Positions 26,485-37,431 of a stretch of 64,000 bases of DNA are shown in pieces. The stretch's first letter is position 1, and each line of letters starts with the position of its first letter. The notes beneath the pieces are model-generated. The model worked only from the letters and a program-made list of their open reading frames with translations, was not told the DNA's origin and made no database searches. A program made the position numbers and the translations under genes. The stretch is from Cyanophora paradoxa (lineage: Eukaryota > Glaucocystophyceae > Cyanophorales > Cyanophoraceae). The stretch spans positions 7,501-71,500 of the forward strand of contig QPMI01000407.1 in the NCBI GenBank assembly GCA_004431415.1, read 5' to 3'.

Positions 26485-29400
26485 ACACTGGAAGAGTCTC
26501 CTGCTGGGGTGTTTGAGATGATTGTGACGTCTCCAGGTGTGCAATCGGCGGCTTCGATGGACGTCCAGGACGTGACTTCTTCTTGACATCCGAACACCAG
26601 GCATTCACGTCGAAATCCAGCTGCTCTCCACCGCTCTCCACACGTTTCTGCTCTCCACTTGCATGGCCATGGTCCATTGCCGGCACCTTCCTCTTTCGCA
26701 CTGATTTCTTCTTTGTTTCCGGCTCCTCACTTTTTGGAACAATCAATTCTTCGACAAGGTCAGGTGTGTGTGTGAGGCCCTGCAAATGCGTAGGCCTGTG
26801 TCAGGCCCCGCCAAGGCTGAGGCGAGGGGGGTGGGGGATGGTCATACCCGCACTGCTGTGGCCAGCCTTGAGGACCGAATTCGTGCATAGCGGTGTGGCT
26901 GTAGAACACAGTGTGATTCAAGGGAAAAAAATATTCGGCTGGTATTTCAAATTTTGCACCTGAAAATAAGAATCTATGCGGGTCTGGAACTTTTCCGATC
27001 CAGATAATGCATTCAAAATCGGCTGAAGGAGCTCGTCGGTCTTGTCGAAGGACCACATGAACTTCTCGTGGCAGAATCTGGAAGACAACTCGTTTCCAAG
27101 CAAATGCTGGATTCAGAAAGGATTAACCTCTTCAGTGCGTCAAAATCCGGTTGCCCCCACCCGAATTGAGCCATGCTGCTGTCGACCTAAAAGCCCGGAT
27201 CATCAATCGAAAAAAACACGTAGCTTTTTGAGGGCACCTGAGGCTGCATATAGGCAGCTCGCACTTCACTACTTGGGAATTGCCCACGGATGACCCAGTT
27301 GCGCTTCATGTTTCTCTGCCAGGAGTGGTGTCCCACAAAAGAGTAGTCAAAAAAAGCACAGTAGCACACATGCTTGAACATGAAGGTTCGCTTCTTCTTC
27401 TGGGGATCAGTCGTATCATTCATCGTAGATGGGGCGACCCAATCTCCCCTGTCATCGAGATTCACAGTTTCCAGCCATCTGAGTTCTGTCAGGAAAATGT
27501 AGGGTGCACATCACAAAGCCGACACACTCTCTGAATTCCCGCAGGCCTTCGTCTCCTCCAGGAGGAGTAAAAGCGTCCACAACCTAATCATGTTGAGGGA
27601 AGATTCTAGAATGCAAGGGATAATTGAACCTCCATAGCATTCACGATGCCGATTCCCCTGGGACAAATACGCATAAACAAACGGGCGTTCAATATCAAAA
27701 CTCGTTTCATACCGAATTCCTTCAGCATAGTCTGAGCCAAGCAGCATAGCAAGAGAAATGAGCTTCTCCCGGTCCATTCCAAGCTCGGAGCTAAAGTCCT
27801 GCGACCAGTTTGAGAGACTGTCAGGAATACATGCCATTGCTCACGTCAGCCTTGAAATGCTCAACGAGCTTCTTCTGATCAAACATGTTGCGGTACACAT
27901 TCTGCCCTCCAAACAGAAACACATCACTGCAGCATGCAGCATGTCAAAAGATCTTCCAGGCGATAGGATGAAAGCACATCATGATCAAAATTACCTGTCA
28001 TCTGTAATAATTCCGTCTACTAACCCATGCTGCTCCAATGCTGCACACTGGGCCTCAGCCTCCATGGGACTCACAATGTAGGGGCAGCCAAAGAGTCTGA
28101 GCAGCTCCTACAGGAACGACCGATTGATCAGAATTAGGGCAAAACGACACAAAGATAGCTACAGCACACTTGGGATTCTGCAAACATCTCATCGGTGACA
28201 GAGTCGATGTCCCGTTCAGCCCGGCGTTGCATAGCTTGAAGTCTCTTCCGTTCAGCTTCCAAAGATGCAACATCGCCAATATCATCACGCTCTGGCTGTT
28301 GCTGGCCCTGCTGTGCATCCAAGTGCGCTGACTGCACGGGCTCAACAGAACCAACAGCGGAGTGAGCAGCTTCAGAAGGCCAGTCTTTCCTCACATCATG
28401 CTCAAGATCTGGAAGGCATCCGCCACCTTGTTTGTTGTGATTGTCCTGTTAGAAATTCAGTGCAGCTACCGGCCCTCGTAACGTTATTGCAGCAGACCTG
28501 ATTTTCTATGAGAGAATCATCAGCTATGGAGTCAATATCCCATTCAGCTCCATCGTGTGCCGTGTCAGAGAATGCGTCATCCAGTGCGAGCTCAGCTTGT
28601 ACCTCCTGATGTGTAGGTGAGGGAGGCCTGCGTGCAACACTGCTGATGGGCCTGGAGTCTGGACCCTGGAGTTGCTGGGCATGTCCAGCACTGCTTTCGT
28701 TTTCACTGCAAGAAATACGAGCAGCAATGAGAACACAGTCAAACCGCCCCATCATTTCATGTCGTCCGACCTTGCACAGGAATCGTAGAATGTGCCCGTT
28801 TCTGGGCATGTCTAACGTCAGCTGCCAAGCAATGCAACTGCGAATAGTTTCACCTTCCAAACTTGTGCCGACTCTCGAATTCTCGAAAATGACATGCCGG
28901 TCTTCAAGTTCAGGTGCACTTGGCGAGCTGGGCCTGCTCTGGGTTCCGCCTATCGGCCTCTCGTAGGCAGACACAGTCATATCGTGATCATTGTGGATGC
29001 CAGTGACGATGGCAGCTTCGGATGACTGATTTGCAGGACAGATTGGAGAGGCATCCAGCGCCTGGGACTGTATTTCTGTTGGGGGATCCACAGAAGGACA
29101 CTTGCACGGTTGGGACAATGCCTCGACTTCAAGGTGATCAATACTGATCGAAAACTCTATCACTCCAGCCGATTCTTCATCACAAGTCTGCCAAGGCTCC
29201 AGTTGCTGTTCCCGAGTGTGTGCTTTTGTTATTGGCGCGATTTCGACGACATCCCATTCACAGTCCATCAGAACATCCTCTCCAGCATCTTGAGCAACAC
29301 TTCGTGTTTGCAAGGGTTCCTTTCCCTTCCATTTCTTGATTGGAACTTCAGGTGGCATCAGAGGACCCTGCATGCACATGAGATGGCATTCTATTGCATA

Positions 29401-30896
29401 AGATTTTCTTTTCTAACCTCTGGTTCTGTGTTCAGAAAAAGAGTGTCCGATGCGTTCTCTGTTGCATGCGTCTCATAGTTCTGTTGCACGGGTGACTTTT
29501 TGTCTTGGCTGATTACATCAGTCGATCCATGGAGCAAGGCCTGTTTTGCTGTCTCAGCGGATGACCCTTTCACCAGAAGAAAACTCCGATTCTGGGAAGA
29601 AAAATCATGCTCGAGGGGCAAATGAGTGATAGATTGCGATCGCTGAGCACCTCGTCCGATGCTATACGCTGACCGTGTGCAGAGTTCAAGGCAAGTGAGC
29701 AACCAAGGGCATGGCGGGCCTCCTCCAGCGTCTTTGTAAGTCGTGTACCCTGCAAACAAGACTCAAGATCGGAACTGAATCATTAAGATCTGAAAAGGTA
29801 CCTGGAGAAACTTCTCAATCTGACCAGCTGAAAAATCATTGAGCTGGGCCTCTTTTTCAATAAGGCGGCCTCGGCCTTCAAGTCGGAAGCGCTCTCTCAT
29901 CTAAGAAATTACACGATACATTCAACACGAAATGCAGTGCGTTGTTGAACTGGAAACCATTGCGTATCGGCGGACCTCCAATGCAAGCTCATATCTTATT
30001 TCTGGGGGGAGGCTGGACAGAACAATTGGGTCAAGGTCACCTGCAGGCTGGCGGATATGGTAAGTCGGTTGCAAGTTCTGAAGACCTTCAACAAATCGCA
30101 CCAGAATAATGGGACCTTCTAAAATTTCTGTGGTTGGCTTCACTTTCGAATTCCATCTGTTCTCTCCCTTGCTAGTGTCTACCTCTCCGGCAGCATCACA
30201 AGCTTCCAAGTCAATCACTGCGTCACTTGCTTTTTCAACGACGAAATCGCGATCTTCTGTTCCAGGAGCAGTCTCTTGGGAACTTGAGGTGTGGGGTGAT
30301 TGGGGTGAATCCGCCACAACGCTGCTGAGAAGGGTTAGAAGTCTGAAATGAGGCCTGTGTGCAGCACGACGCACCTCTGAGGGCGATCCCGGCGCTGAAG
30401 AGCCGAGACATTCTTGACAAGATTCTGAAGCGCCTTGCTCTTCAACTGGCTCAGCAGTAACTTTTCGGCTGTTCGCTGAAGATTCGCGGCTTGCTTGTCA
30501 CGACGCATTCTTCTAGAGGCCTGCGAGGGGTGCCGGTTCACGTGTGCTGTGCCTGAATGCCGGCAGAAAATGCACCAGTGTACGGCGCTTAATCGCTGGC
30601 GCGCCCCCGTCGAATACGAAGACTGGCTTTACCCTGAAAAATAAGAGTTTGCACATGCGTCTGAACAGGCCGAGAAGGTGCGCATTTCGAATCATCGTTC
30701 CCTGCTGATCCCTCATGGCTTTCACGAACTGGGTGAGCCAGATGCTCGCGTCTGCATGCGCCGCGACCGGTGAACTCGGGCACACGACGCGTACAGGATC
30801 GTTCGCACCGACAGCAAGCCTCCTCTGCGCAAGCGTCTCGATCGGGATACGCCGCGCAGCTGGCGAGAGGAGCTCCCAGAGCCCATGGACGCCCAT
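26450..30896 (-). CDS. ERCC5: XPG/Rad2/ERCC5 structure-specific DNA endonuclease
   Basis: Cuts 3' of bubble lesions in nucleotide excision repair. ATG at 30,896 gives [23 protein letters not shown] intron follows RRLAV, then [29 protein letters not shown] and, after another intron, [18 protein letters not shown]: the XPG N-domain with its metal-binding Asp residues. A long acidic/Ser-rich spacer region fills about 30.4-28.2 kb, as in XPG and unlike FEN1. The I-domain reads [28 protein letters not shown], intron, [15 protein letters not shown]; then the helix-hairpin-helix [20 protein letters not shown]. The C-terminus is basic ([11 protein letters not shown]), compatible with a nuclear localisation signal. 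The stop at 26,450 falls within a dispersed repeat, so the extreme tail may be non-native or the true end may be spliced elsewhere. Confidence 0.93.
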
Positions 30897-31607
30897 CCGT
30901 GTGCCGTGCGCACGAAGGGGCGGTCGATATCAGCGCTGGTAGTTGTGAGTGTTGCGGATTGTTTCGCAGCCTTCGCAGGGCTTTTGTACGGCGGAGACGG
31001 GACTACCCCTACAATTTCTCGACTTTAGCAGGCGGGAAATATTTAGTAGATCGCCCAAAAACTTTTAGTACTATAAATATGCAGCCCACTAAATATTTCT
31101 AGTTCTACAGTATGCTCAGTGCACCCAGTGTCGGAGACGAGCTACGTGCGCCCCCAACCACGGCCAAGACCAATCCTTAGTGGACAGCCCTTGGGATGCC
31201 ACAAATTTAAAAGGAGGCCCTACAACTCCACCGAGGAGTAAGGCCCCTGCTAGGAGGAGGACCCTGCGAGATGCAGAACCAGGTCCGGCTTCACGCCCTA
31301 GGAATCCAGCAGGCGGTCGGCAGTGGACGGCGTAACAACCACGGGGGACTTTCTACATTCAACACCTCCAACAAGCTATCTAGCTTTAGCTACTACACTA
31401 CACCTCTCTCGTAGTATAGTTACTTAGACTAGATCAGGCTCTGTGGACTGTGCTTTGAATCAGATCTAGATCTAGATTACCGCTTACCGGAAAAAAAGCC
31501 GGCTCGCTAACCTCAGTAAATCTACTTTACTACCCATTAACTCACTCGGCTTATTTCTCGAATGCTAAGGTCTGCGACTGCTAGGGACCTAGGTGCGCAT
31601 ACTACCC
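30897..31607. other. Intergenic region between XPG and the fold-back element
   Basis: No gene recognised. It holds a small AT-rich inverted motif (GAAATATTTAGTA at about 31,028 and ACTAAATATTTCT at about 31,086) and several TCTAGATC-type palindromes near 31,460. It presumably includes the XPG promoter. Confidence 0.5.
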
Positions 31608-32805
31608 AGAAAGTTAATTGCATAACTCGGTTGGGGAGTGTGTGTTGTGGCATGGCGGGGCGAGGGGGGGAGCGCGCTACGCGCCAGCTGGCATAATTAA
31701 AGAGGCCCTTACATAGAGCAGTTCGCAAGTGGTGGCGTCTAGCCCCGTTACCATCGATTTTCGACCACTGCGGGCGCGGGATTCGCGGCGCGGGATCGGC
31801 AAGACAGCTACACGAGTGCTAGGGAATCGGCGCGCATAGGTCCTTTTTGCTAGCGGATCCGCGCTGCGCGCCCGCGCGCCAAGGTCCCGCGCGCCCGCTT
31901 GCGGAGGGGGGGGACAGCGATTCCGTCATGCAGTCCGCGCTGCTAGCGCTCTGGTCGCGTTATGCATGCGCGGTACAGCGCAACGATTGCGCTGTGTACC
32001 GCTTCGGGTCCTCCGCGCTGCCGCCGCCGCGCCAGCGCCGGTTTTGGGGCTGCCCAAAACCGGGGGGGACAGCGTTACGAGGCACCAGCTCCAGCCACAC
32101 ATCGCCCGGTGTGCGAAACGCTCGAGCGCGTCGCAGTCCCCAGGCGCCGCCGCTATATCTGGCGCCTCCATCTGGCCCCGCTCGCCGCCGCAGTACACGG
32201 CGACTACACGCCGCACATCGCGGCACATGTACAGCTACTGTTATAGGTCCGTGGCTCACTTTGCATCGTGCTCGGTTCGCTCACCGCGGGCGATCCGGCG
32301 CGGCGCATCTGGCGGTTCGTCGCCCTCGCGCCGCCGCCGCATGTCAACGCGATCCCGTGCGCGCTCCATCACGAGCCGAAAAGCCGGCGCTGAGGTCTGC
32401 ACACGCCCGCGCCGCCGGGCCGCCCCCTGCGCCGAGCGCCGACCGCGGCCTGCCCGCGCTCATTTGCGCAGGGCGATCTCCGTTACCGCGCGTGCTCTGG
32501 GGGCACCTCGCCGTCGACGCATGGGACTCAATGGCTGCTGGCGTCTTGCGCAGTCAGATCCAGGATCGCCGATGAGCTGCAGCATGCCGCCCCCATGCCC
32601 TGCGCGCGCGCGCTTCGCCACAACCACGTATCCGCGGTGCGCGGGCCAGCCGCCTTTGCGCGCTCTTTGATATTCAATAGGAGGGTCTTTTTGAGCGTGG
32701 CGTCAGCCACGCTGGACGCTGCTCGCGCAGGGATCCCGCCCCCCGCCGCCCTGCCAACCACGTACCCCGGTACGAGGCCCGGCCCCCGCCCCCGCCCCTG
32801 GCTCT
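31608..32805 (+). repeat. Left arm of 1.2-kb inverted repeat
   Basis: Matches the reverse complement of 33,962-35,160, with only scattered single-base and short indel differences (for example GTGGCATGG against GTGCTATGG near the outer end). The inner boundary lies in the first 160-bp tandem unit, so the end is approximate. Confidence 0.85.
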
Positions 32806-33560
32806 GCCCGCCGGGGCTCTAGTGCCGCGCCCGGAGGGCCGCCGAATCGCTTGGGAGGCGACGCTGAACGCTGCTCCCGCAGAGCCCCCGCCCCCCGCCT
32901 CCCCGCCCCCCCGCCAACCACGTACCCCGGTACGAGGCCCGGCCCCCGCCCCCGGCCCTGGCTCTGCCGGGCGGGGCCCTAGTACCGCGCCCAGACGGCC
33001 GCCAAATCGCTTGGGAGACGGCGCTGAACGCTGCTTCCGCAGAGCCCCCGCCCCCGCCCCCCCCCCCCCCCCAACCACGTACCCCGGTGCGGGGCCCGGC
33101 CCCCGCCCCCGGCCCTGGCTCTGCCGGGCGGGGCCCTAGTATCGCGCCCAGACGGCCGCCGAATCGCTTGGGAGGCGACGCTGAACGCTGCTCCCGTAGG
33201 GCCCCCGCCCCACACCCTGGCTCTCCGTCGCCCCGCCAACCACGTACCCCGGTATGAGGCCCGGCCCCCGCCCCCGGCCCTGGTTCTGCCGGGCGGGGCT
33301 CTAGTGCCGCGCCCGGTGGGCCGCCAAATCGCTTGGGAGGCGGCGCTGAACGCTGCTCCCGCAGAGCCCCCGCCCCCCGCCTCCCCGCCCCCCCGCCAAC
33401 CACGTACCCCGGTGCGAGGCCCGGCCCGCGCCCCCTGCCCTGGATCTGCCTGGCGGGCCCTAGTACCGCGCCCGGAGGGCTGCCGAATGGCTTGGGAGGC
33501 GGCGCTGAACGCGGTTTCCGCAGGGACCCCGCCCCCCGCCCAGGTTTGGGCGCCCCCAAA
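32740..33560. repeat. Five tandem units of about 160 bp
   Basis: The anchor CCAACCACGTACCCCGGT recurs at about 32,754, 32,914, 33,071, 33,236 and 33,395, spacing 156-164 bp. Each unit also carries a GCCGGGCGGGGC(C/T)CTAGT block and CGCTTGGGAGGCG followed by CTGAACGCTGCT. A single inverted unit recurs in the right arm near 34,005-34,025. Frames across it are Pro/Gly/Arg-rich and probably not coding. Confidence 0.8.
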
Positions 33561-33961
33561 ACCGGGGGCTGACGCTGTGACGGGCGCGCGGAGCGCATGC
33601 AGCGGCCTTTCATAGCCATCGTGGCACTGCGTGGCAGCGGCCTGCAGCGGCCTTTCATAGCCATTAGTCGAGAACTTCGGAAGCGTGGCACTGCGACATG
33701 TTTATTGAGGTTTTAATTTGTACCAAGCTCTCGATTAATATTCACAGCCCCCGGTGGGCACTCGTGCAGTACTAGTTTGTTGACATACTATGATACTTGC
33801 AAGGATGGCTATGTATTGCAAGGATGAGTGCAAGCTTACTTGTCGGATGTCGACATACTTGCAAGCTTAAGGGGCCCGCGGCCGGGCCTGGCCATGGGGT
33901 TCGGCGCGGGCTTTAGATCTTGATCATGATCTGATGATCGATATCTACTAGGTACTAGGGC

Positions 33962-35160
33962 CCCGCCCGGCAGATCCAGGGCCGGGGGCGCGGGCCGGGC
34001 CTCATACCGGGGTACGTGGTTGGCGGGGCGGCGGGGGGCGGGATCCCTGCGCGAGCAGCGTCCAGCGTGGCTGACGCCACGCTCAAAAAGACCCTCCGAT
34101 TGAATATCAAAGAGCGGGCAAAGGCGGCTGGCCCGCGCACCGCGGATACGTGGTTGTGGCGAAGCGCGCGCGCGCAGGGCATGGGGGCGGCATGCTGCAG
34201 CTCGTCGGCGATCCTGGCTCTGACTGCGCAAGACGCCAGCAGCCATTGAGTCCCATGCGTCGACGGCGAGGTGCCCCAGAGCACGCGCGGTAACGGAGAT
34301 CGCCCTGCGCAAATGAGCGCGGGCAGGCCGCGGTCGGCGCTCGGCGCAGGGGGCGGCGCGGGCGTGTGCAGACCTCAGCGCCGGCTTTTCGGCTCGTGAT
34401 GGAGCGCGCACGGGATCGCGTTGACATGCGGCGGCGGCGCGAGGGCGACGAACCGCCAGATGCGCCGCGCCGGATCGCCCGCGGTGAGCGAACCGAGCAC
34501 GATGCAAAGTGAGCCACGGACCTATAACAGTAGCTGTACATGTGCCGCGATGTGCGGCGTGTAGTCGCCGTGTACTGCGGCGGCGAGCGGGGCCAGATGG
34601 AGGCGCCAGATATAGCGGCGGCGCCTGGGGAGTGCGACGCGCTCGAGCGTTTCGCACACCGGGCGATGTGTGGCTGGAGCTGGTGCCTCGTAACGCTGTC
34701 CCCCCCGGTTTTGGGCAGCCCCAAAACCGGCGCTGGCGCGGCGGCGGCAGCGCGGAGGACCCGAAGCGGTACACAGCGCAATCGTTGCGCTGTACCGCGC
34801 ATGCATAACGCGACCAGAGCGCTAGCAGCGCGGACTGCATGACGGAATCGCTGTCCCCCCCCTCCGCAAGCGGGCGCGCGGGACCTTGGCGCGCGGGCGC
34901 GCAGCGCGGATCCGCTAGCAAAAAGGACCTATGCGCGCCGATTCCCTAGCACTCGTGTAGCTGTCTTGCCGATCCCGCGCCGCGAATCCCGCGCCCGCAG
35001 TGGTCGAAAATCGATGGTAACGGGGCTAGACGCCACCACTTGCGAACTGCTCTATGTAAGGGCCTCTTTAATTATGCCAGCTGGCGCGTAGCGCGCTCCC
35101 CCCCTCGCCCCGCCATAGCACAACACACACTCCCCAACCGAGTTATGCAATTATCTTTCT
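33962..35160 (-). repeat. Right arm of 1.2-kb inverted repeat
   Basis: Reverse complement of 31,608-32,805. Outside it, 35,161 onward shows no similarity to sequence left of 31,608. The inner boundary is approximate. Confidence 0.85.
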
Positions 35161-35299
35161 AGCAGAATGCGCTCTTGTGTCCCTGATATGCGACTAGACC
35201 GACAGCTACGAGGGTGCGAACGAAATATAATGAAGAGAAGCGGCATCCAATAGCTAGACTCCCATATAGTCGTAATTTTGATCCACCTAGGGCTTGTAA

Positions 35300-36837
35300 C
35301 TAAGCTTGTCGTTTAGACGATCGTCGTAATTCTTCAGTGCCAGCTATAGTGTTCGTAATCGGGGGCGCGGCGAGAGGGGGGCGCGGGGGCGGCGCACCGC
35401 GGAGGGACGTCAGCTGCCCGATGGCGCGGGGGCTGGCGCCGTTGCCGAAGGACCCGACCTCGAGGCGCACGAGCCCGGCCGCGAGCCGGGCGGCGGCGGA
35501 CTCTGCGACGGCCGCGTCCATGATCCAGGCGTCGAGCCGCAGCTCTGCGAAGGGGCGTCGGCTCGGCGCGCGCGCGCGCGCCCGGTGGCGGGCGGGGAGG
35601 GGGGGCGGACCGCCGAGGGCGGGGAAGAGCGTGACGAAGTCGCCGAGCTCGGCCGAGACGGGCCTGACGTTGCGGAGCTCCAGCTTGACGATGCGCTCCC
35701 GCGAGGCGAGGCCTAGGGGCGCCGCGTGGGGCTCGGCGCAGGGGTAGCCCGTCCTGTCGAACGCCGTCGCGTCCAGGCAGACGCGGGCGAGGCCGGCGAT
35801 GAGCCCCAGGGGCGCGAGGGAGAACGCGCGCAGGCCCGTCCCGCCGACGTCCACGCGCAAGGCGTCGTACCCCCAGTCGTAGTCGAGCTCCGCCTCGTTG
35901 CGGCCCTGGCCCGCCGGCGTCGGGCGTGGTCGGGGCCGGCTGGCGGGGCGGGGCGGGGGCGGGGCGGGGCGGGGCGGGGCGGCGCACGACGGGGTGGAAC
36001 TTGACGAGGAGCTCGGTGATCCCACCGAAGAACGCCCCGAGCGCCGCGCACGCGCGCTCCAGCGCGGCCGTGGCCGACCCGCGGTCGTGGAGCCGGTCCT
36101 GCATCACGTAGACCCGCACGAGAGCCCGCGGGATCACGGCGCCTCGCAGGAGACGGTTCACCGCCTTGCATACGAGACGGGAGCGGAGCAGCACGCCGGC
36201 GTCGACCCACCCCGACTGCGGGTCTGCGAAGGCGCGGGTGGGCGGGCGGGGAGGGCGGGCGGCCGAGGGGTGCGGGCGGGTGGGCGCGGGGGAGGCACCC
36301 GCCGCGAAGGTCAGGGCCAGGATGATCTTGGCCTGCAGCTCGTCCGGCAGGTCCGCGAAGCCCGCCACGGTGGCGGCGGCCTGGCGGGAGGGCCCCCGAG
36401 TGTGGCGGGGGCGGCGCGCCCGCCTGCGCGGGAGGGGCGCACCTCGGAGCCCGTTGTCTGGCGCCTGGAGGCGCGACGTGGGCTCGGCTGCGGCGGGGCA
36501 CGCCCCTGGCCCCGGAGCCTGGCGGACCGCCGGACGGCGGCGGGGACGGCGGCGCCCTGCGGGGCGGCCCGTCCCCTTCCCAGTCAGCGCCCGAGCCCAT
36601 ACCTCATCACCGTGCGGGGGTGCGGGGCGCCGCGGGAAGGGGCACCGGTGGCGGCGCGGCGAGGGCGGCGTCGCGCGCCGCCGCGGCGGCGGCGGCGGCG
36701 GCGACGACGGCGACGGGGGTTGCGGAGCGACTGGAAGGCGGCGACAGCGAAGCGCGCGCGGAGGAGGGGCCCGCGGCCGCGCGCTGGCGGACGTTGCCTG
36801 GTGCGCCCATGGCGACTGCTTCCTTATTCTTGTGCAT
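35300..36837 (-). CDS. F-box-like protein, possible leucine-rich-repeat substrate adaptor
   Basis: Candidate ATGs at 36,837 and 36,810 open an Ala-rich first exon. A later exon reads VAGFADLPDELQAKIILALT and SRLVCKAVNRLLRGAVIPRA, an F-box-like pattern (LPDEL..KI...L, then R.VCK..N.L..). Downstream sequence (YVMQDRLHDRGSATAALERA, LGAFFGGITELLVKFHPVV, then LRVDVGGTGLRAFSLAPLGL and VKLELRNVRPVSAELGDFVT) resembles degenerate leucine-rich repeats. Extreme GC content keeps all frames open, so several long competing frames (one of 548 codons) are shadows. The last short exon (AGTEELRRSSKRQA) follows a candidate intron at about 35,345-35,395. Exon joins are tentative, and the F-box call rests on pattern only. 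Confidence 0.55.
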
Positions 36838-37054
36838 TGCATCGTCTTCTCTCGGTCACAGAACCTATCCGAGAGCTGAGAGCGAAGTGGACGTGCATCA
36901 GAGTACTTCGTACCATTTTGGATTGGTGCTATTACCATCCCGCATGCACACGTCGAAAAGGAATGAGCAGCCTGCGCCACGGCCCCACTCTAGCCTCGTT
37001 GTGTATCGGTAGTCCGGCATGTACCAGCCCCTGAATGGAAGAGTCAGGCATCAG

Positions 37055-37425
37055 TCAATAGTAGCGCTTGTGCACGTACGAGTCCTGCAGCAGGCCAAAC
37101 TGGATGCCTCCCGTGATCACCGGGCCCAGCTTCGGGTCAGTGTACCCCAGGCGCTTGGCGTACTCCTCCAGCGTCACCGGACTCCTGCCGGGGCCCATGG
37201 CAACGCGCCCCTCCTCGTCGAGCATCTGCAGCCACGCCCGCGGGTAAGATCGGAAGGCAGCGAGATGGAGAGAGAGAGGGGGGGCTTGCGCCGGATCGGA
37301 AGCTATGCCAAGCGCGCCAGTTAACGCGGCACTCCTCCAGGGGGAAAGCAGCGAGCGGGAGCTCCGGTCCGGCGCCGGCTGAGCTTGGTGACGTCGCCGG
37401 CGAAGCTGCGCGCCAAAGGCGGCAT
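37055..37425 (-). CDS. Small protein of unknown function, terminal exon well supported
   Basis: The 3' exon, from about 37,230 to the stop at 37,055, is preceded by a strong pyrimidine tract and CAG acceptor. It encodes MLDEEGRVAMGPGRSPVTLE and ends FGLLQDSYVHKRYY. An upstream exon beginning at the ATG at 37,425 (MPPLARSFAGDVTKLSRRR) is plausible but its splice donor is unclear. I do not recognise the protein. The regular aromatic C-terminus and proper splice signal argue against a shadow ORF. Its 5' end meets the 5' end of the CCDC112-like gene on the other strand. Confidence 0.4.
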
Positions 37426-37431
37426 GCGTGG

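Larger units (their letters stand above)
31608..35160. mobile_element. Fold-back-like element with 1.2-kb inverted arms
   Basis: Left arm 31,608-32,805 and right arm 33,962-35,160 are reverse complements at very high identity; both outer ends begin AGAAAG(T/A)TAATTGCATAAC. About 1.15 kb separates the arms and holds GC-rich 160-bp tandem repeats and a short AT-rich segment. Each arm keeps a long open frame starting MLADPRCAPARQGPARPLAE, but its composition (Arg/Ala/Pro-rich) suggests non-coding DNA. No transposase and no clear target-site duplication was seen. Long inverted arms plus internal tandem repeats resemble fold-back transposons, but the structure could also be a palindromic duplication or an assembly artefact. 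Confidence 0.6.

Noticed and set aside
32674-33691. Gly/Pro/Arg-rich frames across the 160-bp repeats as coding
   Set aside because: They are open only because of GC-rich tandem repeats, and the frame drifts with the 156-164 bp unit length.
31847-34921. Matching 240-360 codon frames in the inverted arms as transposase genes
   Set aside because: They are Arg/Ala/Pro-rich, overlap other open frames and show no DDE, RNase H or zinc-finger pattern.
35334-36980. 548-codon frame on the minus strand over the F-box-like gene
   Set aside because: It is a shadow frame in very GC-rich DNA; the F-box-like and leucine-rich sequences are distributed over spliced exons in more than one frame.
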